Counted from the first letter of the stretch, positions 33,088 to 41,783 are shown. The stretch: DNA of 64,000 nt from Bacteroides eggerthii (GCF_025146565.1 NZ_CP102258.1:2326001-2390000), one strand, 5' to 3'. Translations and numbers: made by a program. Notes: a model not told the origin generated them from the letters alone.

Positions 33088-34524
33088 TTATTCTTTTTCC
33101 TCTCCTATTTCTATGTCTCCTCCGTTTATCCACGAGGCAGCCTGCACGTTCAGTTTTATCTCTTGCGGTCCGTATATATAGGCACTGATGCTGTATTCGC
33201 GTCCGCCCATGAATCCACTGGAGAGATAAGCGCCGTTTTCGTCTTTGTTGTGCACAGCGTCTTTCAGGTCGTAACTGAAAGTGGTGATATACGGTTCGCT
33301 TTCAGTTTCGTTGGGATAATATTCCGTACTTATCAACAGCTTGGCATTGTTGCCCGGTGGCAGCAGAAATACACCGCCGTCTGTTGCCGGACGCCGGCTC
33401 ACATCCTTGTCCACATCTTCTTCCTTCACTTGTATGGGGTAGAGGGACTTTCCATTCTCATCGGTCCAGGGCTTTTCATTTCCTTCCGTATCGCGTGACG
33501 GCAGTTTGCCCGGCTCTCCGTCGGCAGGAAAGTAGACGCCTACTTTGGCAGGATCCGATGATGCTACGGTGAACACGCCTTTGTTTACACATTCTATCCA
33601 TACGCCTGTGATGTAGACGACCTCTTTCGGGTTTTGACTTGCAGGATAGAACTTCAACTTGACGTATGACAGTTGGTGCTTCATCCGGATGATAGGCCAG
33701 ATGTTGCGGCGTGCCGTATAGGTGCCGTAATAACAACTGCGCATCAACTGGCGCTCGTCGGCAGGAAGCTGTTTCAGCCGGGCAGCCTGTTCGCTGTAAT
33801 CGGCAGCCACTTCGCGTCCGTTTTCCACGTCCTCTATCAGTGTCTTTAGGTCGGCGGCAGAGGCACACATCAAGTCCTGCGAGCCGTCCACTGTGACATC
33901 GAAGCAGATGCGGTCCGCTTCACGTTTCACTTCGCCTATCTTCGCATTGTCGTAGTAGTAGGCAAAGAAATTGAAAGCGTCGAACTCCTCCTGCAGGTTG
34001 TAGTAGGGGATATAGCCGGAACTCTTCCAGTTGACGAACGAACCGTTTCCTGCGTATGCCGCGCGCTTGCCATGCTCTTTACTTTGTTCGGCGGTGATTC
34101 CCAATGCTGCACATTCCTCATCGGTGATTCCGTCCAGGCTGCCGTCTATGAGGCAGTAACGTCGGTCGGTGTCTTCGGCGCGGCGATGGGCATAGGTCAT
34201 GCCGTTGGGGTTGTCGCGCCGGAATGCGTACACAAAGAATGTTCCGTCGTATATATGCTTGTTGAAACTTTCTTCATCTTCAGGATCCAGCACTCCCGAA
34301 CCACGCGTCAACACATTATATATAGGGTCGCTGAAAGCTACCATGACGGGCAGTTGTGTCTGGTCGCCCTGGCCTCCCGGATTGTTGGGGTCGTAGAGTG
34401 GCTCCTCACCGGTGTACAGGTTTCCGCAACCGGCACCAAGCAACAGCATACACCATAACAGTAAGACGGGTGCATGGCGGTATTTCCGTTTATGTATCTT
34501 ATTCCTATATGTCTGTCGTTGCAT
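33088..34524 (-). CDS. fimbrillin-family lipoprotein (478 aa)
   Basis: After a long basic leader (about 20 residues) the signal segment ends at lipobox LGAGC (Cys33). The likely Arg processing site is NVLTRGSG (Arg74). A fimbrillin body follows: GTFFVYAFRRDNPNG, FDAFNFFAYYYDNAK, DGSQDLMCASAADLK and the C-terminal YGPQEIKLNVQAASWINGG. An in-frame start further downstream is possible, since the first 15 residues (QRQTYRNKIHKRKYR) are unusually basic. It begins only 2 bp after the DUF5119-like gene and may be a base or adaptor subunit. Confidence 0.84.
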   Translation of the reverse strand: MQRQTYRNKIHKRKYRHAPVLLLWCMLLLGAGCGNLYTGEEPLYDPNNPGGQGDQTQLPVMVAFSDPIYNVLTRGSGVLDPEDEESFNKHIYDGTFFVYAFRRDNPNGMTYAHRRAEDTDRRYCLIDGSLDGITDEECAALGITAEQSKEHGKRAAYAGNGSFVNWKSSGYIPYYNLQEEFDAFNFFAYYYDNAKIGEVKREADRICFDVTVDGSQDLMCASAADLKTLIEDVENGREVAADYSEQAARLKQLPADERQLMRSCYYGTYTARRNIWPIIRMKHQLSYVKLKFYPASQNPKEVVYITGVWIECVNKGVFTVASSDPAKVGVYFPADGEPGKLPSRDTEGNEKPWTDENGKSLYPIQVKEEDVDKDVSRRPATDGGVFLLPPGNNAKLLISTEYYPNETESEPYITTFSYDLKDAVHNKDENGAYLSSGFMGGREYSISAYIYGPQEIKLNVQAASWINGGDIEIGEEKE

Positions 34525-34526
34525 TC

Positions 34527-35777
34527 CTATATCTCTATTATTATGTCGTCGTCCGGATTGGTCGGGTCGTTGGGTTGCCAGCCCATTCCGGTGTCATCGG
34601 ATACTATTTGGTCGGCCTTTATTACTAAAGGGCTTGTTATTTCGATGTTTACGTCATCTTTGCTGTAACGGAGATAGGTTTTGCTGTCGCGCACTTCAAT
34701 AAGCTGCGCCGCAGTCAATTCATCATAAGGATTGATGGCTCCGTAGATGTAGCGGCTGTTTTTTACAGGTTTGCCGTCTTGGTCCAGCACCGGGGCTCCG
34801 GAAGCATCCAGCCGGTTGGCAGACACCTGCAAGGCAACCTGCAGGATGCCCGGTCCATTGAGATGCCCTTTGGCGGCGCTCGGTATGACGCCCAGGGTGT
34901 GGAAGTGCACCACGCATCGGTAGGTGTTCTCTCCGGTTTGCGTAAACTCGTCGGGCTGTGCCTGGTGTACCATCCGGTAGAGGCGGGTGGTGTCCAGGCA
35001 GGCTTCGGATATGTTGAAGTGTCCGCAAGCGCCGGACAGTTCAATGATAGGCGGCAAGAGGTCTTCTTTTTTTATATCTCCCTCGGTGCGGATATTTAGG
35101 ATGATATTGATGCGCTGGCTGATGCGTTGCATGTCAAAGTCAATGAGGGTCGGTTCGCCTGTCCGGATGTCTATATCCTTTTGCACTGCATAGTATATGG
35201 GAGATTTCAATTCCTGCAAATATTCCTCGTCCGGATTAAAGTCCGGCAGGTCGTTACCTGCCACGATGTCGGGCTTTTTGTCGCCCATGCTGCTTATTTG
35301 CAGATAAAGGTCTTTCACGCTCACCCGGTTGTCGTGAATGTAGTTGTCCAGATTGCTTATGCTGACGATTGGAAGCGGTGAAGGCTCTGTGCCGTCAGCC
35401 GGTGCCGCAGCATCTGTGCACTGGTCGTTGATGACGAAAATATTGTATTCGCCTCCGCGCAGATAGAAAGAGGAGCCGTCTCCCTCTTCTGTTTGGGGAT
35501 TGTCCGAAGAGCTTTCCTGTTGTGTGATATTGCCGGCTGTTGCAGGATCTATGGATGTGTCCACGATGCCGCGGGTGCGCCAGGTATTGATGATACGGCT
35601 TGCTATGATGTGCATCTCTGCCGGAATCTCATCTTTGTCGGTATCCCCCCAGTTCAGCCTTACGCGCATATCGGTGATATGCGGGTGTCCTTCCTCCGGG
35701 CAGAGGTCTACCGAAGTGCAGGAGCAGAAGCAGCACAACAGGCTGAGGCCAAGATATGTCAGTGTCTTGTTTTTCAT
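34527..35777 (-). CDS. DUF5119-like fimbrial lipoprotein
   Basis: The 416-residue protein has a Cys-rich leader (LLCCFCSCTS) with a lipobox-like end and then DLCPEEGHPHITDMRVRLNW. That opening resembles DUF5119/Mfa2-type proteins, which in Porphyromonas and Bacteroides anchor or regulate the length of fimbriae. The middle has QRINIILNIRTEGDI and a conserved GACGHFNISEACLD block. The exact family assignment is from memory of motif style, so it is moderate. Its start overlaps the end of the long DUF3575 gene by 4 bp and it ends 2 bp before the 478-aa fimbrillin. Confidence 0.7.
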   Translation of the reverse strand: MKNKTLTYLGLSLLCCFCSCTSVDLCPEEGHPHITDMRVRLNWGDTDKDEIPAEMHIIASRIINTWRTRGIVDTSIDPATAGNITQQESSSDNPQTEEGDGSSFYLRGGEYNIFVINDQCTDAAAPADGTEPSPLPIVSISNLDNYIHDNRVSVKDLYLQISSMGDKKPDIVAGNDLPDFNPDEEYLQELKSPIYYAVQKDIDIRTGEPTLIDFDMQRISQRINIILNIRTEGDIKKEDLLPPIIELSGACGHFNISEACLDTTRLYRMVHQAQPDEFTQTGENTYRCVVHFHTLGVIPSAAKGHLNGPGILQVALQVSANRLDASGAPVLDQDGKPVKNSRYIYGAINPYDELTAAQLIEVRDSKTYLRYSKDDVNIEITSPLVIKADQIVSDDTGMGWQPNDPTNPDDDIIIEI

Positions 35778-37120
35778 GCTTTGTCCTCCTTCTTTTCCTT
35801 GTCGGGAGCTTCGGCTTCTTCTTGCTTCGCTTCCGTATCTTCTTTGGTGGCTTTTAGTTCCTGTTGCCCGTCCTTTTTCTTGTTTTTTCCGGATTCTTTC
35901 TTCTTTTTCTTTCCTTTCTTCTCTTTAGCTGCTTGTTTGGCATCTTTGGCGGCATGTTTGCCGAGCTTGGTGGAATCCTGTGCTTCGGCTTTCCGCTTCA
36001 ATTGTTTTTCGTACTCTTTCAGTGCCTTGTCTATTGTTTTCTCCTGTTCGGATGTAAGGGTGTCGCTAAGCTGTATGCCCAGTGAATCCGCTACGTGCTT
36101 GCGCAGCTTGTCGGCGGCTTCTTTCAGGGCCTGTTCCTTGCGCTCCTGTTGCATCAACCGCCACTGTTTCAACTCTTCTTTGGTGAGCAGGCTGTCCGGA
36201 CGGCTGAAACCTTGTTTTTGGACGGCACCGGCAATGGAGTCGATGCGCAGGCGCATGGCGTTGATTTTGGCATTGATTGCATTACGCTTCTCGCTGCGTA
36301 TCTGTACCCGGCGGTAGACAGATGCTTTGTACTTGCTTCCCACAGACATGAACCGATAGACGAAAGCTACCCGCAGGTCGGTAATCAAGGGGAAGGGAAC
36401 GATGTGTCCGCCCTTGCATTTGTCTGCTATGCGCGGATAACAGTTGCTTTCAGCATCATGGGTGTAGACATCATACGAGGTGTACAGAAGTCCGGCCGAA
36501 CCGCCTAATTCCAAGTCGATATAATTATTGCGGTAACCGTAGAGCGGGGCGGTATAACCAACGCTGATGCCGGCGCCGTAAGCATTGCCTTGTTTACCTT
36601 CTTTGCCGATTTTCAGGTTATAGCTGGAGGCGTTGACGTATACTCCCCAGTAGTAAGCACGCTCTTGTCGCGGATTCTTGCGCTGGGTGGTGAACACCGT
36701 TTCTTTCAGTCGGGTGTATAATCCGGCGTCTTTGGTGACGCCGCCGCGTTGGCGGGTACGGAAATACTGCCTCCATTCCACGCGTGCGTCGAACACATTA
36801 AATATCAGGGAAGGGGTGTACGTCTGGGAAGTATTCCAGTTCCATTTTATGTTGGCGCTGATTGTACGCTTGTTTCGGATGGTATTGCCCAAGTCGAACT
36901 CCACACCAATATTGGGAATAGTCAATAACCAGTCCACTGCATTTGTCTTGATTCCCCAGCGGTCTTTGAAAGATATTTCTTCTGCTTTTGCATCATCTTT
37001 CCTGCCGCGTTGCGTCTGGGCATATGCGTTAGTCAAAGTTATTGATATAAGAAAGCACACTACAATTCTTTTGGATAAAAAAAAGTAATGCTTTTTTTTA
37101 TGCTCTTGTGATAAAATCAC
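35774..37120 (-). CDS. DUF3575 outer-membrane protein with long charged tail
   Basis: The 448-residue protein has a long signal peptide (about 1-34, ending NAYA-Q). The DUF3575 barrel follows (RWGIKTNAVDWLLTIPN, GVEFDLGNTI, ending near residue 265). From about residue 270 it is helical and coiled-coil-like (RNAINAKINAMRLRIDS, KEQALKEAADKLRKHVAD). The last 64 residues are almost only Lys, Glu, Ala, Asp and Gln. Such a tail could bind peptidoglycan or act as a periplasmic spacer; that is inference. It is the first gene of the fimbrial operon, with a promoter about 40 bp upstream. Confidence 0.83.
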   Translation of the reverse strand: MILSQEHKKKHYFFLSKRIVVCFLISITLTNAYAQTQRGRKDDAKAEEISFKDRWGIKTNAVDWLLTIPNIGVEFDLGNTIRNKRTISANIKWNWNTSQTYTPSLIFNVFDARVEWRQYFRTRQRGGVTKDAGLYTRLKETVFTTQRKNPRQERAYYWGVYVNASSYNLKIGKEGKQGNAYGAGISVGYTAPLYGYRNNYIDLELGGSAGLLYTSYDVYTHDAESNCYPRIADKCKGGHIVPFPLITDLRVAFVYRFMSVGSKYKASVYRRVQIRSEKRNAINAKINAMRLRIDSIAGAVQKQGFSRPDSLLTKEELKQWRLMQQERKEQALKEAADKLRKHVADSLGIQLSDTLTSEQEKTIDKALKEYEKQLKRKAEAQDSTKLGKHAAKDAKQAAKEKKGKKKKKESGKNKKKDGQQELKATKEDTEAKQEEAEAPDKEKKEDKA

Positions 37121-37157
37121 TTTTCTTTAAATTTTTTTATTTGTTTGTTTGTGATGC

Positions 37158-37188
37158 CAAAAATATATAGCGAAAACGTAAAAACAAA
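37158..37188 (-). promoter_or_regulatory. promoter of the nine-gene fimbrial operon
   Basis: On the minus strand TTTG (37185-37188) is followed after 19 nt by TATTTTTG (37158-37165), a close consensus match. The predicted leader is about 35 nt. No flanking inverted repeats that would suggest promoter inversion were seen. Confidence 0.7.
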
Positions 37189-37302
37189 GTTTTCCGTTAA
37201 CTTTATTTGAGACTTGAGCCTTTTTTAACGCAAAATAGCTAATTTCTGTTTTAGTTGAATAATTTTGTAACGGTTTTCCGGGATAAAAATAGAGAGATAT
37301 AA

Positions 37303-37342
37303 AGAAAAAGGTGTAAATTCTGTTTGATAGAACTTACACCTT
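37303..37342 (-). terminator. Rho-independent terminator of the Lys-rich small gene
   Basis: GGTGTAA-a-TTCT pairs with AGAA-c-TTACACC, followed on the minus strand by a run of U. It lies 20 bp after the 37362 stop codon. Confidence 0.82.
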
Positions 37343-37361
37343 TTCACTTGAAAAATATTTT

Positions 37362-37550
37362 TTACTTTCCTTTATGCCTGTTCGCGCGCTTCTTGCGAAT
37401 CTCTGCTTTCATTTTCGCCGCACCGGAACCATGAAGGCCGGTAATATAGGTCTTTTTCTTGGCTTTGGTTTTCACCTTGTTTTCTTCCTTAGGCTTGTCT
37501 TTCTTGCCTTTGAAAACAATACCGCCCATCATTGCTTCTTCTATACTCAC
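37362..37550 (-). CDS. small Lys-rich conserved-looking protein
   Basis: The frame encodes 62 residues from GTG at 37550, or 56 from the ATG at 37532. The ATG at 37532 is attractive because GAAGAAG precedes it. The protein is very basic: GGIVFKGKKDKPKEEN, then KVKTKAKKKTYITGLHGSG and a C-terminal KAEIRKKRANRHKGK. It has no signal peptide or membrane helix, so a nucleic-acid or ribosome-associated role is possible but unproven. It has its own strong terminator, which supports it being a real gene. I do not recognise a named family. Confidence 0.7.
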   Translation of the reverse strand: MSIEEAMMGGIVFKGKKDKPKEENKVKTKAKKKTYITGLHGSGAAKMKAEIRKKRANRHKGK

Positions 37551-37607
37551 GTTGCTATTGTATTAAATATTATAATGTAAATTGCTGTGCCACAAGTCTG
37601 ATATATG

Positions 37608-37985
37608 CTATTTGGCAGGTAGTATCTCAATCCAGTAATCATCCGGATCATTGATGAAGTACAGTCCCATAGCGGTGTTTTCAAAACACACCCAGCCATT
37701 CTCCTTATGATATTGGCGGATGGCATCGTAGTCTCCGGCTACGCGGAAACACAGGTGACTTTCATTCTCGCCCAGTTCGTAGGCTTGGGGATGTTCTTTC
37801 AGGCAGGTCAGTTCCAGCAGGAAGCCTGTGCTGCCGTCGGTGAGATAGACCAACGTGAAAGAGCCGTCCGACGACTCTTTCCGATGATGCTCTTTCAGTC
37901 CTAATGCCTTTTCGTAGAAAGTGATGCTACGTTCCAGATTGGTGACATTTATATTGAAATGGTCAAATTTACTTTTTATTTCCAC
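37608..37985 (-). CDS. VOC-family (glyoxalase-like) protein
   Basis: This 125-residue single-domain protein has the paired beta-alpha-beta-beta-beta pattern of the vicinal oxygen chelate family. The first module begins FDHFNINVTNLERSITFYEKALG and the second has ESHLCFRVAGDYDAIRQYH, ending MGLYFINDPDDYWIEILP. Metal-ligand candidates are the first His, the Glu of LLELT, the His of SHLCF and the Glu of WIEIL, which is the lactoylglutathione lyase arrangement. It may remove methylglyoxal, but other VOC activities are possible. It follows the DUF4468 gene after 30 bp. Confidence 0.88.
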   Translation of the reverse strand: MEIKSKFDHFNINVTNLERSITFYEKALGLKEHHRKESSDGSFTLVYLTDGSTGFLLELTCLKEHPQAYELGENESHLCFRVAGDYDAIRQYHKENGWVCFENTAMGLYFINDPDDYWIEILPAK

Positions 37986-38015
37986 TGTTGTCCGTTGTTA
38001 GGTTTGATTATTGAT

Positions 38016-39098
38016 TTATTTGATTTTCGCTTTCAGGATTTCGCCTATATACGTACGCGGCATGCCTTCTATCGGAGCCTGTGACGGGAACTTCTTACAT
38101 TCCAGTATAATGGAAGGCTCGTTCTGTCCGTTAGGATAGAAACGTACGGTGTAATTCTGTGCCGCATCCATTTGTCCGTAAGGCTGGTCGGGCGACAGGA
38201 TGGTGAATACCACCGCTTTGTTGCCGGCTATTTTGCCTAATGAACCGCCGGCATTGGCCGTCATCATTGTCATATTGAAAGGTTCTTCGCCGATTACGAT
38301 TACCAATTTGCCGTTTCCGGTCTGGATTGCATCCGAGGGGATGGCATCCGGAGACACTTCCCTGTATGCGGCGGAGGCTGATTCGGTGGCGGCAACCGGA
38401 GTTGCAGATGTTTTGGGAGTCTCCACCGTAACCTGCGTCTTGGGAGTGATAACCGTTGTGCCGGAATTCACAAGTGCTGTTTCCGCTTTCTTCTCTTCCT
38501 TCTTTTCCACAGCAGGAGCTTTGGCGACAGTGCTGGCGCTTAGGGCTTCTGTTATATCGACACAGAGATCGTCAACGAAGTCCACTGTCTTTCTGCGCCA
38601 TTTGGCAAGGCCGCGTACCAGTTTGGTCTTGGACTTGTTCAAAGCGTATTTGTCGGTAATCCATTCCTCGGCGGTATATTTTTCCTTTCCCTCGCGATAG
38701 CTGAAACGGATTTTTTCTACTTCGAGGGTACATTTCTCCGGCTGGCAGGTGAGGGTGAGTTGGTAGAGTATTTTGGTTCTGTCCAGTGACAGGGCTGTGG
38801 AGCTGAACACGATCCATTCGTCGCCCATGCCCACAATCTGTCCTTTTTCCCGGTTGGAATAGACCACGCGGCTGGTATTCTCATTCTTGGCCAGTCGTGT
38901 GTCCATCCACTTCAGCAGGCGGGAATAGATTGTATCTTGAGACATGCCGGGGATACTGAAATCTTTGGTAAATACCACTTTTCCGTCTGCTTCGGGAACA
39001 GCGCCGGCCAGATACTTACTGTCATCCCGTTGGGCGTGCAGCAAGGCGGGCATGCAAAGGCAGAATAGTGCAAAAAGAACTTGTGTTAAATTTTTCAT
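38016..39098 (-). CDS. DUF4468-domain secreted protein
   Basis: The 360-residue protein has a signal peptide (1-22, ending ALLHA-Q). Residues about 38-130 match the DUF4468 (TBP-like fold) pattern: KVVFTKDFSIPGMSQDTIY, then SRLLKWMDTRL. A Lys/Glu/Thr/Ala linker follows (about 195-240) and a second alpha/beta region ends at residue 360. The function of the family is not known. It lies 11 bp after the MBL-fold gene and 30 bp before the VOC gene, so the three may be one transcript. Confidence 0.82.
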   Translation of the reverse strand: MKNLTQVLFALFCLCMPALLHAQRDDSKYLAGAVPEADGKVVFTKDFSIPGMSQDTIYSRLLKWMDTRLAKNENTSRVVYSNREKGQIVGMGDEWIVFSSTALSLDRTKILYQLTLTCQPEKCTLEVEKIRFSYREGKEKYTAEEWITDKYALNKSKTKLVRGLAKWRRKTVDFVDDLCVDITEALSASTVAKAPAVEKKEEKKAETALVNSGTTVITPKTQVTVETPKTSATPVAATESASAAYREVSPDAIPSDAIQTGNGKLVIVIGEEPFNMTMMTANAGGSLGKIAGNKAVVFTILSPDQPYGQMDAAQNYTVRFYPNGQNEPSIILECKKFPSQAPIEGMPRTYIGEILKAKIK

Positions 39099-39109
39099 AA
39101 TGCTATGTT

Positions 39110-39841
39110 TTATTTAGTAATATCAAAACTCTCACCCCGGCGGGAAATCGTCAGGAAACGGCAGCCTTTGCTTTCGGCAAAAGTGCGGAATGAGTTGCCG
39201 CCCCGGTAGTCTTCGCTGAAGTGCATTGGTGCAAATATAGTGGTTTTTATTCGTTCCACGAATTGTTCCGCACCGCGCATGTAATCTTTTCCGATGCGGC
39301 TGTCCACCGGAAACATGGCTACGTCTACCAGAGGGGCCTTTTGTTGCAGGATTTTTATTTCTGCGAGAAAGTCGCCTTCGGCCTTGCGTATTTCCTGCGG
39401 GGTGGACTCTTCGCTCCAGTGCCAGTTGTTCAGGTCGCCGGCGTGGAACAGGCGGATGCCCTGCAAGTCTATCAGAAAGGAGATGCCGACGTCGGTGGAG
39501 CCGAAGGCTTCGATGCGGATGTGTCCGTCTTCGTAGACGTCGCCTTTATTTATATAGGTGGCATCTTCCGCCGCTGCACGCCGATGTTTCAGAATATCTT
39601 TGGAGAAGATATACCGGATATCGGGGCGTTCTTCCTTCCATGAAAGAACTTCGCGGTTGAAGTGGTCGGGGTGGAAATGCGAGGAAAGCACGTAGAGTAT
39701 CCCCGGTTTCTTTAGCAGGCAGTCATGCACGATTCCCCGGTTCGGCGCCTCTTCCGAGGTGTCTTTGTAGTAATCGATGATGACTGTCACGCCGTCCGCT
39801 TCAATCGCGAAGCCGCTATGGTAGATATAATCAAGTTTCAT
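39110..39841 (-). CDS. MBL-fold metallo-hydrolase
   Basis: The 243-residue cytoplasmic protein shows the metallo-beta-lactamase zinc motif HFHPDH in LSSHFHPDHFNREV near residue 57. A second ligand loop is LFHAGDLNNWHW and a C-terminal His is in FAPMHFSEDY. It resembles UlaG-like or general MBL hydrolases. The substrate is unknown. It begins a minus-strand group with DUF4468 and VOC genes. Confidence 0.88.
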   Translation of the reverse strand: MKLDYIYHSGFAIEADGVTVIIDYYKDTSEEAPNRGIVHDCLLKKPGILYVLSSHFHPDHFNREVLSWKEERPDIRYIFSKDILKHRRAAAEDATYINKGDVYEDGHIRIEAFGSTDVGISFLIDLQGIRLFHAGDLNNWHWSEESTPQEIRKAEGDFLAEIKILQQKAPLVDVAMFPVDSRIGKDYMRGAEQFVERIKTTIFAPMHFSEDYRGGNSFRTFAESKGCRFLTISRRGESFDITK

Positions 39842-39921
39842 TGTACGGATTCAATTATAGCGCAATATTACGAAAAACGCTACACAAACTTCCGCTTTCG
39901 CTGTTATTTTATGCAAAAGCC

Positions 39922-40626
39922 CTACATCGGGACCTCCATCAGCAGGATATGCGAGTCTTTCAGGGTCTCTATTTCCAGGCTGTTGGTTTCGTACACTCCC
40001 ATGCCGTCACGACGTGAAAGCACTGTGCCGTCCACTTTTATTTCGCCTTCTATCAGGAATATGTACACTCCTGCGTGTGACTGGTGCAGGTGGTAGCCCG
40101 TCTTTTTTCCGGCTTCCACCTCTCCAATGGAGAACCAGGTTTGTTGCAGCATTTTGGCGGGAGCGTTGCCGTCGGGAGACACGATGAGGGCAAGCTCGTT
40201 CTTGTGCAGGTAGGAACGGATGTCATAGTCCTGATAGGCGGGAGGGGTATTCAGCTTTTCGGGCATCACCCAGATTTGAAGGAGTTCCACTTCTTCGGTG
40301 TCGCTGCCGTTCATCTCACTGTGGTAGATGCCTGTGCCGGCGCTCATCGTCTGGATGTAGCCCGGGGTGATGGTGCGGTGGTTCTGCTTGCTGTCGCCAT
40401 GTTGCAGCCGGCCTTTCAAGGGAATGGTGATAATCTCCATGTTTTTATGGGGATGGGTGCCGAAGCCTTCGCCGGGGGCTATACGGTCGTCGTTCAGTAC
40501 GCGCAAGGCTCCGAAGTTCATACGGCGCGGGTTGTAGTATCCGTCGAAACTGAATGTATGGTAACTGTCGAGCCAATCGTATAAAGAACGTCCGCGGCTC
40601 TCGGCTTTGTCTATTACTTTTTTCAT
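39922..40626 (-). CDS. pirin-family bicupin protein
   Basis: The 234-residue protein has the pirin metal site: His residues in GFGTHPHKNMEIITIPL and the His/Glu pair in AGTGIYHSEMN. The second cupin half is HLHQSHAGVYIFLIEGEI. The length fits the short YhhW type, which in E. coli has quercetin dioxygenase activity. The physiological role in Bacteroides is unclear. It starts at an ATG after a T8 run and stands 80 bp before the MBL gene. Confidence 0.92.
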   Translation of the reverse strand: MKKVIDKAESRGRSLYDWLDSYHTFSFDGYYNPRRMNFGALRVLNDDRIAPGEGFGTHPHKNMEIITIPLKGRLQHGDSKQNHRTITPGYIQTMSAGTGIYHSEMNGSDTEEVELLQIWVMPEKLNTPPAYQDYDIRSYLHKNELALIVSPDGNAPAKMLQQTWFSIGEVEAGKKTGYHLHQSHAGVYIFLIEGEIKVDGTVLSRRDGMGVYETNSLEIETLKDSHILLMEVPM

Positions 40627-40718
40627 AACCTGTTTTTTTTAATGGTTTATCTGTATGTAACAAGCAAGCGTGTAGGAAAGTTTGGGCCGCGGATGATTAA
40701 TGTTCTATAAAAAGTCTT

Positions 40719-41720
40719 TTACAGTTTGACTTCATTTTCCAGTTTCTTATGTTCCATGAAGTCTTTTATGTTCAGCAGGGTGGTGGCGGCAATGTTGGCG
40801 AGTGCCTCACGCGTGAAAAATGCCTGGTGGGAGGTTACGATTACATTATTAAATGACAACAAACGCGCCAGGGTGTCGTCGTCGATGATCTTGTCCGACT
40901 GGTCTTCGTAGAAATATTCGCTTTCTTCCTCGTACACGTCCAGTCCGGCGGAACCGATTTTCTTGTTTTTCAGTCCTTCTATCAAAGCGTTGGTGTGGAT
41001 GAGTTGTCCCCGTCCGGTATTGATAATCATCACGCCGTCTTTCATCTTGCCGATGGAATAGTCGTTGATGAGGTATTTGGTCTGTTCGGTAAGGGGGCAG
41101 TGCAGGGAGATGATGTCCGAGCTATGGTACAGTTCGTCCAGTGTGGTATATACCACCTGATGTTCCCTGGCGAAATTGTAGTCGGGATAGAGGTCGTAGG
41201 CAAGGATGTTCATGCCGAAACCGCGAAGAATGGTAATGAGCTTTTTGGCAATCTTTCCCGTCCCGATGATACCTGCTGTCTTGCCGTACATGTCGAATCC
41301 CAGAAGTCCATGCAGCGAGAAGTTCCCGTCGCGCGTACGCCAAGTGGCGCGGGGTATTTTCCGGTTGAGGGAAAGCATGAGGGCGACTGTGTATTCGGCC
41401 ACCGCATAGGGGGAGTAGGCGGGCACGCGTACTACGGTGATGCCGTTTTCGGCGGCTGCTTTCAAGTCTACGTTGTTATATCCGGCGCAGCGCAGGGCAA
41501 GCAGTTTCACGCCGTTTGCCGCCATTTGCCGGATGACTTCCGCGTCGGCCGTATCGTTCACGAAGATGCACACTGCATCCACGCCTTGCGTCAGTATGAC
41601 GTTGTTCAGGTTGAGATGCCCTTTATAATAACGGAGTTCAAAACCGTATTCGCTGTTTTTTTCATTGAATGAAGCCTCATCGTAGGGCTTGCTGCCGAAG
41701 AATGCAATAGTATATGCCAT
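40719..41720 (-). CDS. ldhA: D-lactate dehydrogenase (2-hydroxyacid dehydrogenase)
   Basis: The 333-residue NAD-dependent enzyme reduces pyruvate to D-lactate. The NAD motif is GIIGTGKIAKKLITILRGFG. Catalytic residues are the Arg of NTGRGQLIHTNALIEG, the Glu of DVYEEES and the His of VTSHQAFFTREAL, the D-LDH order. Other D-2-hydroxyacid activities are possible. It has its own -7 element at 41776 and a 22-bp repeat array further upstream. Confidence 0.92.
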   Translation of the reverse strand: MAYTIAFFGSKPYDEASFNEKNSEYGFELRYYKGHLNLNNVILTQGVDAVCIFVNDTADAEVIRQMAANGVKLLALRCAGYNNVDLKAAAENGITVVRVPAYSPYAVAEYTVALMLSLNRKIPRATWRTRDGNFSLHGLLGFDMYGKTAGIIGTGKIAKKLITILRGFGMNILAYDLYPDYNFAREHQVVYTTLDELYHSSDIISLHCPLTEQTKYLINDYSIGKMKDGVMIINTGRGQLIHTNALIEGLKNKKIGSAGLDVYEEESEYFYEDQSDKIIDDDTLARLLSFNNVIVTSHQAFFTREALANIAATTLLNIKDFMEHKKLENEVKL

Positions 41721-41775
41721 GAGTTTTTAGTTTTTAGCAATGTTATGCTTTATTATTACATAGAAATAACACATA

Positions 41776-41783
41776 CAAAGATA
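41776..41783 (-). promoter_or_regulatory. ldhA -7 element
   Basis: TATCTTTG on the minus strand lies 56 bp before the ldhA ATG. The upstream box is not clear. Confidence 0.55.

Noticed and set aside
37121..37300. Possible invertible promoter before the fimbrial operon
   Set aside because: Phase-variable fimbriae often have inverted repeats around the promoter, but none longer than a few bases was seen, and no integrase gene is near.
40632..40640. T8 run before the pirin gene as a phase-variable tract
   Set aside because: It is outside the coding region and of ordinary length for AT-rich intergenic DNA; weaker case than the G10 run in lysA.
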